Shown: positions 29,441 to 38,120 of the stretch, one piece after another
Numbering within the stretch: position 1 is the first letter of the stretch
Layout: each line of letters begins with the position of its first letter
From: Lysobacter luteus
GTDB taxonomy: Bacteria > Pseudomonadota > Gammaproteobacteria > Xanthomonadales > Xanthomonadaceae
Assembly (NCBI RefSeq): GCF_907164845.1
Contig: NZ_OU015430.1
Location: 1,292,001 to 1,356,000 of the forward strand
Reading direction: 5' to 3'
DNA length: 64,000 nucleotides
Position numbers and translations under genes: made by a program
The notes under the pieces: model-generated
Databases searched by the model: none
Told to the model about the DNA's origin: nothing
The model's input: the letters and a program-made list of their open reading frames with translations, nothing else

Positions 29441-30837
29441 GCAACGCGGTGCTCTGGTGGCTGCAACTGGGCTTCATTGGCTATTTCATCGCCCTCAACG
29501 GCGGCTACCTGCTGCTCAACCTGACCTCGATGATCAGCCTGCGCCGCTACATGGCGCTGCGCGCCGACCTTGGCGACGAAGCGCCGTACCTTGGCATCGA
29601 GCCGGCGATCTCGTTGCTGGTGCCGGGCTACAACGAGGAGGCGACGATCTGCACCTCGGTGCGATCGATGCTGCAGTTGCAATACCCCGATTTCGAACTG
29701 GTGGTGATCAACGACGGCTCGCGCGACCGCACGCTGGATGTGCTGATCGAGACGTTCGAACTGGTCCCGTACCCGCAGCCGTTGCGCCGCACCGTCGCGC
29801 ACAAACCCGTGCGCGGGGTCTACCGGTCGCGTCGCCATCCCAACCTGCGAGTGATCGACAAGGAGAACGGAGGCAAGGCCGATGCCCTCAACGCTGGCAT
29901 CAACGCCGCACGGCACCGGCTGTTCTGCGCGGTGGATGCCGATTCGATCCTGCAACGTGACAGCCTGTTGCGGGTCGTGCAGCCGTTCCTTGAGGACGAG
30001 CGCACGGTCGCCGCCGGCGGCACGGTGCGCATCGCCAACGGCTCCGAGGTGGTGGGCGGGTTCCTGCTGCGCGCCGGCTTGCCGGACACGCTGATCGCGC
30101 GCTTCCAGATCGTCGAGTACCTTCGCGCGTTCCTGTTCGGCCGACTGGGCTGGTCGCCGCTCAACGCCGTGCTGATCATCTCCGGTGCATTCGGTTTGTT
30201 CGACCGCCAGCGCGTGGTCGATGCCGGCGGCTACCGCACCGATACGGTTGGCGAGGACATGGAGCTGGTCGTCCGCCTGCACCGCTATCACCGTGAGCGC
30301 CGCATCCCGTACCGTATCCGCTACCTGCCCGATCCGATCTGCTGGACCGAGGCGCCGGAGGACTACGGCACGCTCGGCCGCCAACGCAGCCGCTGGCAGC
30401 GCGGGCTGGCCGAAAGCCTGTCGATGCACGTCGGGCTGGTGCTGGGCGGCCGCGGTGGTGCCGCCGGTTACCTGGCGTGGCCGTTCATGGCGTTGTTCGA
30501 GTGGTTCGGTCCGCTGGTCGAACTGGCCGGTTACGGTTTCATGATCGGCGGTTTCGTCACCGGGGTGGTGTCGCCGGCGGCGCTGATGGTGTTCCTGATG
30601 GTCGCCATCGGCATGGGCATCCTGCTGTCGGTCAACGGGCTGCTGCTGGAGACGCTGTCATTCAAGGTCTACGGCCGCAAGCGCGACATGCTGTCGCTGT
30701 TCGCCGTCGCCGTGCTGGAAAACCTTGGCTACCGCCAGTTCAATACGCTGTGGCGCATCCGCGGCATGTGGCAGTGGTTCACCCGCCGCAAACACCAGTG
30801 GGGTGTGATGCGGCGCAGCGGCCGCTGGAGTAGCTGA
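29437..30837 (+). CDS. GT2 family processive-type membrane glycosyltransferase
   Basis: Inner-membrane glycan synthase of the chitin/hyaluronan/PgaC/cellulose-synthase-like class. Of 466 residues: TM about 7-30; catalytic GT-A domain with LVPGYNEEAT (61-70), VVINDGSRD (89-97), nucleotide-binding DAD at 167-169, acceptor-site GED at 272-274 and the processivity motif QRSRW at 316-320; then three or more C-terminal TM helices (about 345-420). All four D, DxD, ED and QxxRW signatures point to polymer synthesis; donor sugar is unknown. Last gene of the five-gene operon, start chosen at the ATGA overlap. Confidence 0.9.
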   Translation: MSNAVLWWLQLGFIGYFIALNGGYLLLNLTSMISLRRYMALRADLGDEAPYLGIEPAISLLVPGYNEEATICTSVRSMLQLQYPDFELVVINDGSRDRTLDVLIETFELVPYPQPLRRTVAHKPVRGVYRSRRHPNLRVIDKENGGKADALNAGINAARHRLFCAVDADSILQRDSLLRVVQPFLEDERTVAAGGTVRIANGSEVVGGFLLRAGLPDTLIARFQIVEYLRAFLFGRLGWSPLNAVLIISGAFGLFDRQRVVDAGGYRTDTVGEDMELVVRLHRYHRERRIPYRIRYLPDPICWTEAPEDYGTLGRQRSRWQRGLAESLSMHVGLVLGGRGGAAGYLAWPFMALFEWFGPLVELAGYGFMIGGFVTGVVSPAALMVFLMVAIGMGILLSVNGLLLETLSFKVYGRKRDMLSLFAVAVLENLGYRQFNTLWRIRGMWQWFTRRKHQWGVMRRSGRWSS

Positions 30838-30852
30838 CGGCGCGGCGCGTGC

Positions 30853-31662
30853 CTACTTCTCGACGAAGGCCCGCTCGAACACGTATTGCCCCGGTGTGCC
30901 AATCCGGGGCGCCGCGCTGAAGCCGCGGCCGTCGAGCAACGCGCGGAAGTCGGCCAGCATCTGCGGGCTGCCGCAGATCATCGCGCGGTCGTGTTCCGGG
31001 TCCAGTGCCTCGATGCCGAGGTGCTGCATCATCTGGCCGGTCGCCATCATGTCGGTCATGCGGCCACGATGGTCGCGGCCCTCGTAAGTGAAAGCCTCGC
31101 GGGTGACGGCGGGGAAGTAGCGCAGCTTGTCGCCGATCACCTCGCCGAGGAACTCGTGGTGCGGCAGTTCCTTCTCTACATAGTCGCGATAGGCAAGGTC
31201 GCGGGCGTGGCGCACGCCCTGGCACAGGATCACACGCTCGAAGCGCTCGTAGGTTTCCGGGTCCTTGATGACCGACAGCCACGGCGCGAAGCCGGTGCCC
31301 GTGCCCAGCAGGTACAGATTGCGGCCCGGGTGGAGGTCGTGGATCAGCAGGGTGCCGGTGGGCTTGCGGCCGACCAGTACCGGGTCGCCCGGCTTGATGT
31401 GCTGCAGGCGGGAGGTGAGCGGGCCATCGGGCACCTTGATGCTGAAGAACTCCAGCTGCTCCTCCCAGTTGGCGCTGGCGATGGAGTACGCGCGCAAGAG
31501 CGGGCGCGTGCTTCCATCGGCCTGCTCCACCGGCAGCCCGATCATGACGAACTGGCCGTTGTCGAACCGGAAGCCGTCGTCGCGGGTGGTGGTGAAGCTG
31601 AAGTAGTCGTCCGTCCAGTGACGGACGTCGAGCACGGTTTCGGTGCCGAAGGCAGAGGACAT
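30853..31662 (-). CDS. fpr: Ferredoxin--NADP+ reductase
   Basis: FAD enzyme moving electrons between NADPH and ferredoxin or flavodoxin, linked to oxidative stress and Fe-S metabolism. The 269 residues have the FAD motif RAYSIASA (RxYS) near 58-65, the pyrophosphate site HIKPGDPVLVGRKPTGTLL, the NADP site YLLGTGTGFAPWLS and CGSPQML, and the subclass I C-terminal end FVEK as in bacterial Fpr. It converges with the GT2 gene, with only 15 bases between stops. Confidence 0.93.
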   Translation of the reverse strand: MSSAFGTETVLDVRHWTDDYFSFTTTRDDGFRFDNGQFVMIGLPVEQADGSTRPLLRAYSIASANWEEQLEFFSIKVPDGPLTSRLQHIKPGDPVLVGRKPTGTLLIHDLHPGRNLYLLGTGTGFAPWLSVIKDPETYERFERVILCQGVRHARDLAYRDYVEKELPHHEFLGEVIGDKLRYFPAVTREAFTYEGRDHRGRMTDMMATGQMMQHLGIEALDPEHDRAMICGSPQMLADFRALLDGRGFSAAPRIGTPGQYVFERAFVEK

Positions 31663-31706
31663 TCTGGGAGGGGCAAGGCGTGGGAGCCCGCCATTTTAGC
31701 CGAGCG

Positions 31707-32972
31707 TCACCCGCCGGGCTTGCCGGCACCCGTCGCTGCGTCGACCGAGGCTTCCACCTGCTCCTTGACCTGCGTCGCCGCCTCGTCCGTCGCCGCCTCG
31801 CCCGGGGTCGGTCGGGCGCGGTCACGCTGCACCTCGGCGGTGATCGCGGGGATGCGCGCGCGGTCGATCAGGCCGAGCCCGGCTGCATGGTCGGCAATGG
31901 CCAGGCTGTCGCGACTGCGCAGCATCGGTACGGAAGTACCGGCGACCTTCTCGATGAAGCTGTCCACCTTTAGGTCGAGCGGGGACTCGGCGCCCGGGTC
32001 GACATCGCGGATGTAGATGGCCGCGATGCGGTCGCCGAACTCGCGCGCGGCTTCTGCGTACAGCTCGGCGTCGGCCTGGCCGGAGTCGCCCAGTAGCACC
32101 CAGCGCAGGGTCGGGAAGCGCTGGATCAGGGTGCGGGCGCGCTCGAGCTTGTGGCCGTGGCCTTCGGTCTTGATGAACTTGCCGGTGTCGGTGCCCAGGT
32201 CACGCAGGAAGATCGGCCCGCAGGGGATCGCGTTGAGGTCCATGAAGTCCTCGAGCAGGTCGTACAGGTTCCACGGCGAGGACGACACGTAGAACACCGG
32301 GTGCCGGCCGCTGCGATCGGCGCCTTCCTGCAGGGCCTGGTACAGCTGAGCTACGCCTTCCAGCGGTTTGCGGGTGCGGGCGTTGTGCAGGAACGTCAGT
32401 TGCGCCGCGGTCTTCCAGTCGGTGATGGAGCTCTGCAGCACGGTGTCGTCGATGTCGGAGATGATCCCGAAGCCGGCGTCGGCACGGACCTGCATTACCG
32501 GCTGTGCGGTGGCCAGGGTGCCGTCGGCGAGGGTTACCGTCGCGTTCTCCCAAAGCGCGTCGGTGGCGGGGGCCGCGCCGGAGGAGGGCTCGAGTGGGAG
32601 CGCCGCGGTGTAGTAGCCCTCGTGGTCGCTGACCGCATCCACCGATGCGCCGCGGAAGTGCGCCCGCAGGCCCACACCCGGGACCTCGTCGCTCTCGAAA
32701 CGGCGGTAGGTGTTGAGCAGGTTGTCCCACCAGGTGTCGTCGTCCTCCGGTCCGCCCAGCGGCTTCTCGGCGAGTACGCGGCCGAACAGCTCGGCGCCGC
32801 GTTCGTCGGCGTAGCCGCGGTAGGCGGCGAGGTGGCGGGGTTGGCCGCGTCCCAGCCGGGCATCGAGCCGGCGCCACGCGACGTCCAGGTGGTCATCGGC
32901 GTCGATCACCCAGTGTTCCAGCTGGTTGCGGATGGCGGCGGGCCAGCGGCGGGAGGTCGGGGTCCGGTGCAT
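31707..32972 (-). CDS. App1-like phosphatidate phosphatase (DUF2183)
   Basis: HAD-type phosphatase related to yeast App1, which hydrolyses phosphatidate and diacylglycerol pyrophosphate. In 421 residues the catalytic DIDDT motif is at 173-177 (ISDIDDTVLQSS), followed by YVSSSPWNLYDLLEDFM (motif II Ser), Lys in TGKFIKTEGHGHKLERA and LLGDSGQADAELYAEAA (motif IV), all in App1 order. The N-terminal 150 residues resemble the beta-rich domain that precedes DUF2183. The tail is Ala/Glu-rich. It starts 6 bases after the AarF-kinase stop, so the two form an operon. Confidence 0.87.
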   Translation of the reverse strand: MHRTPTSRRWPAAIRNQLEHWVIDADDHLDVAWRRLDARLGRGQPRHLAAYRGYADERGAELFGRVLAEKPLGGPEDDDTWWDNLLNTYRRFESDEVPGVGLRAHFRGASVDAVSDHEGYYTAALPLEPSSGAAPATDALWENATVTLADGTLATAQPVMQVRADAGFGIISDIDDTVLQSSITDWKTAAQLTFLHNARTRKPLEGVAQLYQALQEGADRSGRHPVFYVSSSPWNLYDLLEDFMDLNAIPCGPIFLRDLGTDTGKFIKTEGHGHKLERARTLIQRFPTLRWVLLGDSGQADAELYAEAAREFGDRIAAIYIRDVDPGAESPLDLKVDSFIEKVAGTSVPMLRSRDSLAIADHAAGLGLIDRARIPAITAEVQRDRARPTPGEAATDEAATQVKEQVEASVDAATGAGKPGG

Positions 32973-32978
32973 GGTCGG

Positions 32979-34814
32979 TCAGCGCGGCGCGCGCTCCTCG
33001 TGGGGTTTCGCGCGCCGGTCGCTGAAAAGCGCGCTGAACACGATCGTGATGCCCAGTGCGGCGCCGATCAGGAACAGCACGAGCGCGATCGCCGGATAGC
33101 CGAACAGCTGTGGCCCGGCGTCAACCTTCATCATCAACGCCGAGGCAAGGATGAGCGCTGCAGTCACGACGCCGGCCGCGACCCGGTTGGCGATCTTCTG
33201 CAACGCCTCCAGGATCTGCGAGTCCTCGAATCCGCTGATGCGCACCTGCATGCGGTTGTCGGCGAGCAGGGAGAGCACGTCGGACAACTTTCGCGGCGCG
33301 TCGCGCAGCAGTCCGTGCAGTTCGATCATTTCCCCGGCGAGGTTGGCCGGCGAAAGCGACTTGCGCAGCCGCTCGCGCATGACATGGTCCAGGTGGTCCT
33401 CGACGATGCGCTTGACGTCCATCTCGGGGTCGAGCGCGTGGCAGACCGACTCGAGGCTCAGCAGCGTCTTGCCCAGCAGGCTGAGTTCGGGCGGCGTGCG
33501 CAGGCCGCAGGCGGTGGCGATACGTGTGAGGTCCAGCACCAGCCGCCCCTCCGACAGCGTATGCATCTGCGCCGCGCCGCCGCCGGACTGGTGCGCGGCG
33601 TAACGCGAGACCAGCTGGCCGATCTCGCGCATGTAGCGCTCTTCGTCGAAGTCCTCCAGCCGGGTGCCCATCGAGATGGCTTCGCCGGCGACCTCCTCAC
33701 CGCGCCCGTCGACCGCGGCGAACAGCAGCTTGAGCAGGTGGTCGCGCTGGCGCGGGGGCACGTGCGCCACCATCCCCAGGTCGAAGATCGCCAGGCGGCC
33801 GTCGGGCGTGACCAGCAGGTTGCCCGGATGCGGATCGGCGTGGATCTCGCCGTACACGAACGTCTGGTCTAGGTAGCCGCGCATCAGTGCCTCGGCCAGG
33901 TTCTCCAGCGGTTCCTCGGCGCGGCGCATGCCACTGATGTCGGTGACCTTGGTGCCGGTGACCAGGTCCATGGTCAGCACGCGGGTGCGGGTCAGGTCCC
34001 ACACCGGCGCCGGGACCGTCAGCTCGGGGTAGGGTTCGAAATGGCGGGCGAAGCGGTCCAGGTTTTCCGCCTCGGTGCGGTAATCGAGTTCGGCCAGCAG
34101 GGTCTTGCGGAACTCGTGGACCCAGTCGCCGAAGCGCATGCGGCGGCCGAGGCGGGTGGAGTGGTCGACCCGGTCGGCGATCGACGCCAGCGCGTCGAGG
34201 TCGGCGCGGATCTGTTCGACCGCATGCGGCCGTTGCACCTTCACCGCGACCTCGCGGCCGTCCCGCAGGGTCGCCCGATGCACCTGTGCCAGCGAGGCGC
34301 AGCCCAACGGGGTCTCGTCGAAGGTTGCGTAGGCCTTGTTCAGTCGCACACCGAGTGCGTCCTCGACCGCCTGGCGGATGACCGGGAACTCCACGGGCGC
34401 GACGTCGTCCTGCATCCGCTCGAGGGCTGCCAGGTACTCGGGCGGCACCATGTCGGGCCGCGTCGACAACGCTTGGCCGATCTTGACGAACGTGGGGCCA
34501 AGCGCCTCCAGGTCGCTGACAAACTGCTCGGGGCGCCCTTCCGTCTGGGGCGGGATGCCGTGCTCGGCCGTGGCCGCGTCGAGGTCCAGCCCGCTGAAAA
34601 CGCCCGCGTTCCGGTACTTGAGCAGGAACCGCAGGATCTTGGCCGTCCGCGCGAGCCCGCCCTCCGGCACGTACTCGCCCGCTTCCCGGGCCTGCGGTCC
34701 GTCCTGCAATCCCTGCGTGTCGCGGGCATCGTCCGCACCGGTGCCGGCGGCGGTCCCGGGGGCGGTCCCGGTGGCGGCGTGGCGGGCGTTTCCATCGTTG
34801 ACGGGTTGGCTCAT
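32979..34814 (-). CDS. AarF/ABC1/UbiB family kinase-like protein
   Basis: Atypical kinase-fold ATPase of the UbiB type, generally tied to ubiquinone or lipid handling. GGAG six bases upstream supports the ATG at 34814 (611 residues) over a GTG at 34826. Visible signatures: KxGQ-type ALGPTFVKIGQALSTRPDMVPPEY, VAVKVQRP with the nucleotide Lys, and EIHADPHPGNLL with the catalytic loop, IFDLGMVA as the DFG equivalent. Two hydrophobic helices near 540-600 anchor it in the membrane. The N-terminal 45 residues are low-complexity Ala/Thr/Gly. It is not next to ubiE or ubiJ, so it is probably a UbiB paralogue rather than UbiB itself. Confidence 0.88.
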   Translation of the reverse strand: MSQPVNDGNARHAATGTAPGTAAGTGADDARDTQGLQDGPQAREAGEYVPEGGLARTAKILRFLLKYRNAGVFSGLDLDAATAEHGIPPQTEGRPEQFVSDLEALGPTFVKIGQALSTRPDMVPPEYLAALERMQDDVAPVEFPVIRQAVEDALGVRLNKAYATFDETPLGCASLAQVHRATLRDGREVAVKVQRPHAVEQIRADLDALASIADRVDHSTRLGRRMRFGDWVHEFRKTLLAELDYRTEAENLDRFARHFEPYPELTVPAPVWDLTRTRVLTMDLVTGTKVTDISGMRRAEEPLENLAEALMRGYLDQTFVYGEIHADPHPGNLLVTPDGRLAIFDLGMVAHVPPRQRDHLLKLLFAAVDGRGEEVAGEAISMGTRLEDFDEERYMREIGQLVSRYAAHQSGGGAAQMHTLSEGRLVLDLTRIATACGLRTPPELSLLGKTLLSLESVCHALDPEMDVKRIVEDHLDHVMRERLRKSLSPANLAGEMIELHGLLRDAPRKLSDVLSLLADNRMQVRISGFEDSQILEALQKIANRVAAGVVTAALILASALMMKVDAGPQLFGYPAIALVLFLIGAALGITIVFSALFSDRRAKPHEERAPR

Positions 34815-34911
34815 TTCAGTCTCCACGGGGGCCCACGGAGCCTAGCCCGCCGCGCGTCAACGCCACTTCACCGCAGTGCTTCGGCGTGCACTTCACGTCT
34901 GCAGCGGCACG

Positions 34912-35484
34912 ATGCCGCCCATGGACGATGTCGCCGCCGGCACTGGCACGCTGTGGACGATCGGCCACTCCACCCGGGAGTGGACGGTGTTCACGGCGAT
35001 GCTGTCCGACGCGGGCATCCAGGTGCTGGTCGACGTGCGCCGTTTCGCCGGTTCCCGCCGCAACCCGCAGTTCTCCGGCGAGACGATGGCGCGGACACTG
35101 CCGGAGGCCGGTTTCCGCTACCTGCCAATGCCCGACCTGGGCGGGCGGCGCAAGGCCGACCCCGACACCCGCAATACCGCATGGCGCAACGCGAGTTTCC
35201 GCGGCTATGCCGACTACATGGAAACCCCGCCGTGGCAGGCCGCCTGCGGCCGACTGGCGGAACTGGCCGCACGCGAGCGGGTGGCGATCATGTGCGCCGA
35301 AGCGTTGTGGTGGCAGTGCCACCGCGGGTTGATCGCCGACCGCTTCAAGGCCGACGGCTGGCAGGTGATGCACCTCACCGCACCTGGTCGCAGCGAGCCG
35401 CACCCGTATACCTCCGCCGCCCGCATCGTCGATGGCGAACTGGATTACTCGGCGCCAGAGCCCCCGCAGGCCTCATTGTTCTGA
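34912..35484 (+). CDS. DUF488 domain-containing protein
   Basis: Small cytosolic protein of unknown function; DUF488 members are about 120-190 residues. Start is uncertain between ATGs at 34912 (190 residues) and 34921; neither has a clear Shine-Dalgarno. Family hallmarks are near the N-terminus, TLWTIGHSTREWTVF and LVDVRRFAGSRRNPQFS, then the tyrosine stretch FRYLPMPDLGGRR, and MCAEALWWQCHRGLIAD, matching the CxE..CHR consensus. Divergent from the AarF-kinase operon and followed by a REP palindrome. Confidence 0.88.
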   Translation: MPPMDDVAAGTGTLWTIGHSTREWTVFTAMLSDAGIQVLVDVRRFAGSRRNPQFSGETMARTLPEAGFRYLPMPDLGGRRKADPDTRNTAWRNASFRGYADYMETPPWQAACGRLAELAARERVAIMCAEALWWQCHRGLIADRFKADGWQVMHLTAPGRSEPHPYTSAARIVDGELDYSAPEPPQASLF

Positions 35485-35502
35485 GCGGCGTTGCGCCTCC
35501 CC

Positions 35503-35579
35503 TGTAGGAGCGGCGTGAGCCGCGATCGGCTGTAGCGTGGGCGGGTCGATTTCAGATCGCGGCTCACGCCGCTCCTACA
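35503..35579. repeat. REP-type palindrome, copy 2 (perfect 25-bp inverted repeat)
   Basis: Arms 35503-35527 (begins TGTAGGAGCGGCGTGAGCC) and 35555-35579 are exact reverse complements with a 27-base loop. Compared with copy 1, the arms differ only in the central bases (CTTCAG versus CGTGAG), and the change is matched in both arms, so the hairpin is conserved although the sequence drifts. It lies 18 bases after the DUF488 stop. Confidence 0.85.
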
Positions 35580-35716
35580 AGGGCTTGGCACGCGCGTCCG
35601 GTAGCCGAACCCGGCGAGCAGCCGCGGCCCGCGCACGCGCGACGCTACAATTGCGCCCCCCGCGCCGCAGTCGCGCCCGCCCTATGCCGTCCACAGCCCG
35701 GACGCAGGAGTGCTCT

Positions 35717-37210
35717 TTGATTGATGCCCCACAGCTGCGCCAGGACTGGCTCGGCAACGTACGCGGCGACGTGCTGTCCGGCCTGGTGGTGGCCTTGGCG
35801 CTGATACCGGAGGCCATCGCGTTCTCCATCATTGCCGGGGTGGACCCGAAGGTCGGCCTGTATGCCTCGTTCTGCATCGCGGTCGTCATCGCCTTCACCG
35901 GCGGCCGCCCGGCAATGATTTCCGCGGCGACGGGGGCGATGGCGCTGGTCATGGTCGACCTGGTCGCCGACCACGGCCTGCAGTACCTGCTCGTGGCGAC
36001 TCTGTTCACCGGAGTGCTGCAGATCATCGCGGGTCTGCTGAAGCTGCCGGCGCTGATGCGGTTCGTATCGCGCTCTGTGATCACCGGCTTCGTCAACGCG
36101 CTGGCGATCCTGATCTTCATGGCGCAGCTTCCGCAACTGATCGGCGTGCCGTGGATGGTGTACCCCATGGTGGCCGGCGGGCTGGCGATCATCTACCTGT
36201 TCCCGCGCATCACCCGTGCGGTGCCGTCGCCGCTGGTCGCGATCGTGGTGCTGACCGTGCTGGCGCTCACCACCGGCATCCGCGTGCCGACGGTCGGCGA
36301 CATGGGCGAGCTGCCCGACGCGCTGCCTATGTTACTGCTGCCCCAGGTGCCGCTGACGCTGGAAACGCTGCTGATCGTGCTGCCCGTGTCCGGCACGCTG
36401 GCGGTGGTGGGCTTGCTGGAATCGATGCTGACCGCGCAGATCGTCGACGACCTGACCGACACCCCCAGCGACAAGAACCGCGAAGCGCGGGGGCAGGGCA
36501 TCGCCAACATCGCGTCGGGCCTGCTGGGTGGCATGGCCGGCTGCGCGATGATCGGCCAGTCGGTGATCAACGTGAAGTCCGGCGGGCGCGGCCGGCTCTC
36601 GACGCTGGTGGCCGGCGTGTTCCTGCTGGTGCTGGTGGTGTTTGCCGGGCCGTGGGTGGCGCGCATCCCGATGGCGGCGCTGGTGGCGGTGATGATCATG
36701 GTCTCGATCGGCACCTTCAGCTGGTCGTCCATCCGCGACCTGCGCAAGCACCCGCCCACGTCCAGCATCGTGATGATTGGCACCGTCGTGGTGACGGTAC
36801 TGACGCATGACCTCGCCAAGGGCGTGCTGACCGGGGTGCTGCTGTCGGCGCTGTTTTTCGCGCGCAAGGTGGGGCAGGTGCTGCATGTCGCTTCGGTGTC
36901 GGCCGACGCGGGACGGGCACGCCACTACACCGTGACGGGGCAGGTGTTCTTCGCCTCCGGCCAGGATTTCATCAACCGCTTCGACTTCAGGGAAGCCGTC
37001 GATCGTGTTCTGATCGACGTCAGCGGCGCGCACTTCTGGGATTTGACTGCGGTAGGTGCGCTCGACAAGGTGGTCATGAAGTTCCGCCGCGAAGGCGCGC
37101 AGGTGGAGATCGTTGGTCTCAACGAGGCCAGCGCGACGCTGGTCAGCCGACTGGGCGTGCACGACAAGCCCGGTGCCGAACGCCTCATGGGCGATGCCGG
37201 CAACCACTGA
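35717..37210 (+). CDS. SulP family anion transporter with STAS domain
   Basis: Predicted inner-membrane sulfate, bicarbonate or dicarboxylate transporter. CAGGAG at 35705-35710 supports a TTG start at 35717 (497 residues); an ATG at 35684 without Shine-Dalgarno is the alternative. The N-terminus [32 protein letters not shown] is the SulP signature, followed by about eleven hydrophobic segments to about residue 395, and a C-terminal STAS domain with [22 protein letters not shown], where the Asp-Leu-Thr stretch replaces the phosphorylatable DxS of anti-sigma antagonists. The universal stress gene follows after 10 bases. Substrate is not readable. Confidence 0.9.
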   Translation: MIDAPQLRQDWLGNVRGDVLSGLVVALALIPEAIAFSIIAGVDPKVGLYASFCIAVVIAFTGGRPAMISAATGAMALVMVDLVADHGLQYLLVATLFTGVLQIIAGLLKLPALMRFVSRSVITGFVNALAILIFMAQLPQLIGVPWMVYPMVAGGLAIIYLFPRITRAVPSPLVAIVVLTVLALTTGIRVPTVGDMGELPDALPMLLLPQVPLTLETLLIVLPVSGTLAVVGLLESMLTAQIVDDLTDTPSDKNREARGQGIANIASGLLGGMAGCAMIGQSVINVKSGGRGRLSTLVAGVFLLVLVVFAGPWVARIPMAALVAVMIMVSIGTFSWSSIRDLRKHPPTSSIVMIGTVVVTVLTHDLAKGVLTGVLLSALFFARKVGQVLHVASVSADAGRARHYTVTGQVFFASGQDFINRFDFREAVDRVLIDVSGAHFWDLTAVGALDKVVMKFRREGAQVEIVGLNEASATLVSRLGVHDKPGAERLMGDAGNH

Positions 37211-37220
37211 GGAGTCCGTG

Positions 37221-38111
37221 ATGAGCGCAGTTCCCGGCAGTTCCCCGCACATCCACGCCGGCGGCCGCGTTCTGGCGGCGATCGACGCTTCCGCCTACAC
37301 CGAGAGCATTTGTCGACACGCTGCCTGGGCCGCGACGCGGCTGGGCGCGCCGCTTGAGATTGTCCACGTCATCGACCCGACGGAGCAGACCGCGCCCGTC
37401 GATCTCAGCGGCAACTTGGCGCTGGGCGAGCAGGAGACCCTGTTGTTGCAGCTCAGCGCGCTCGACGAGGAGCGTTCGAAGTTGTCACGGGAGCGTGGCC
37501 GCCTGCTGCTGCAGCAGGCCCAGCAGTTCGCCGCCAGCGCCGGCGCCGATGCAGTGGTCCGGATGCGACACGGCGGGGTGTCCGACACCCTGCTGGAGTT
37601 GGAAAACGACGTGCGCCTGTTCGTGGTCGGAAAGCGCGGCGAGCATGCCGACTTTGCCCGTGGCCACCTGGGCAGCGAGGTGGAGCGCATCGTTCGCTCG
37701 GTGCATCGGCCGCTGCTGGTCGCTTCGCGCGAGTTTCGGCCGGTCAAGCGCGCGCTGATCGCCTTCGACGGCAGCGCCACCACGCGCAAGGCCGTTGAGA
37801 TGGTGACTGCCAGCCCGCTGTTTCGTGGACTGCAGGTCCATGTGGTGACGGTGGGGAAGGGCGACCCCGGCGCCAGCGCGGCCGGGCTGGACTGGGCCCG
37901 CGGGACATTGGCCGATGCCGGTTTCGACGTGACCGCCCGCGCGATCGCGGGCGAACCCGAGGACGCCATCGCCGCCTACGTGCGCGACGAGGCCGTGGAC
38001 CTGCTGGTGATGGGGGCCTACGGCCACTCGCGCATCCGGCGCCTGATCGTCGGCAGCACCACCACCGAGATGTTGCGCAACTGCCAGATCCCGGTGCTGT
38101 TGCTGCGCTGA
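37221..38111 (+). CDS. Universal stress protein with two UspA domains
   Basis: 296 residues, start ATG at 37221 with GGAG at 37211-37214. Two tandem Usp folds: the first (about 15-165) begins GRVLAAIDASAYTESICRHAAW and has a degenerate ATP loop, the second (about 170-296) begins KRALIAFDGSATTRKAVEMV and carries the ATP-binding loop GAYGHSRIRRLIVGSTT, so only domain 2 has the full Gx2Gx9G(S/T) signature. Co-transcription with the SulP transporter suggests it modulates or senses anion transport, as in other SulP-Usp pairs; this is inference. Confidence 0.92.
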   Translation: MSAVPGSSPHIHAGGRVLAAIDASAYTESICRHAAWAATRLGAPLEIVHVIDPTEQTAPVDLSGNLALGEQETLLLQLSALDEERSKLSRERGRLLLQQAQQFAASAGADAVVRMRHGGVSDTLLELENDVRLFVVGKRGEHADFARGHLGSEVERIVRSVHRPLLVASREFRPVKRALIAFDGSATTRKAVEMVTASPLFRGLQVHVVTVGKGDPGASAAGLDWARGTLADAGFDVTARAIAGEPEDAIAAYVRDEAVDLLVMGAYGHSRIRRLIVGSTTTEMLRNCQIPVLLLR

Positions 38112-38120
38112 GGGCAGGAC

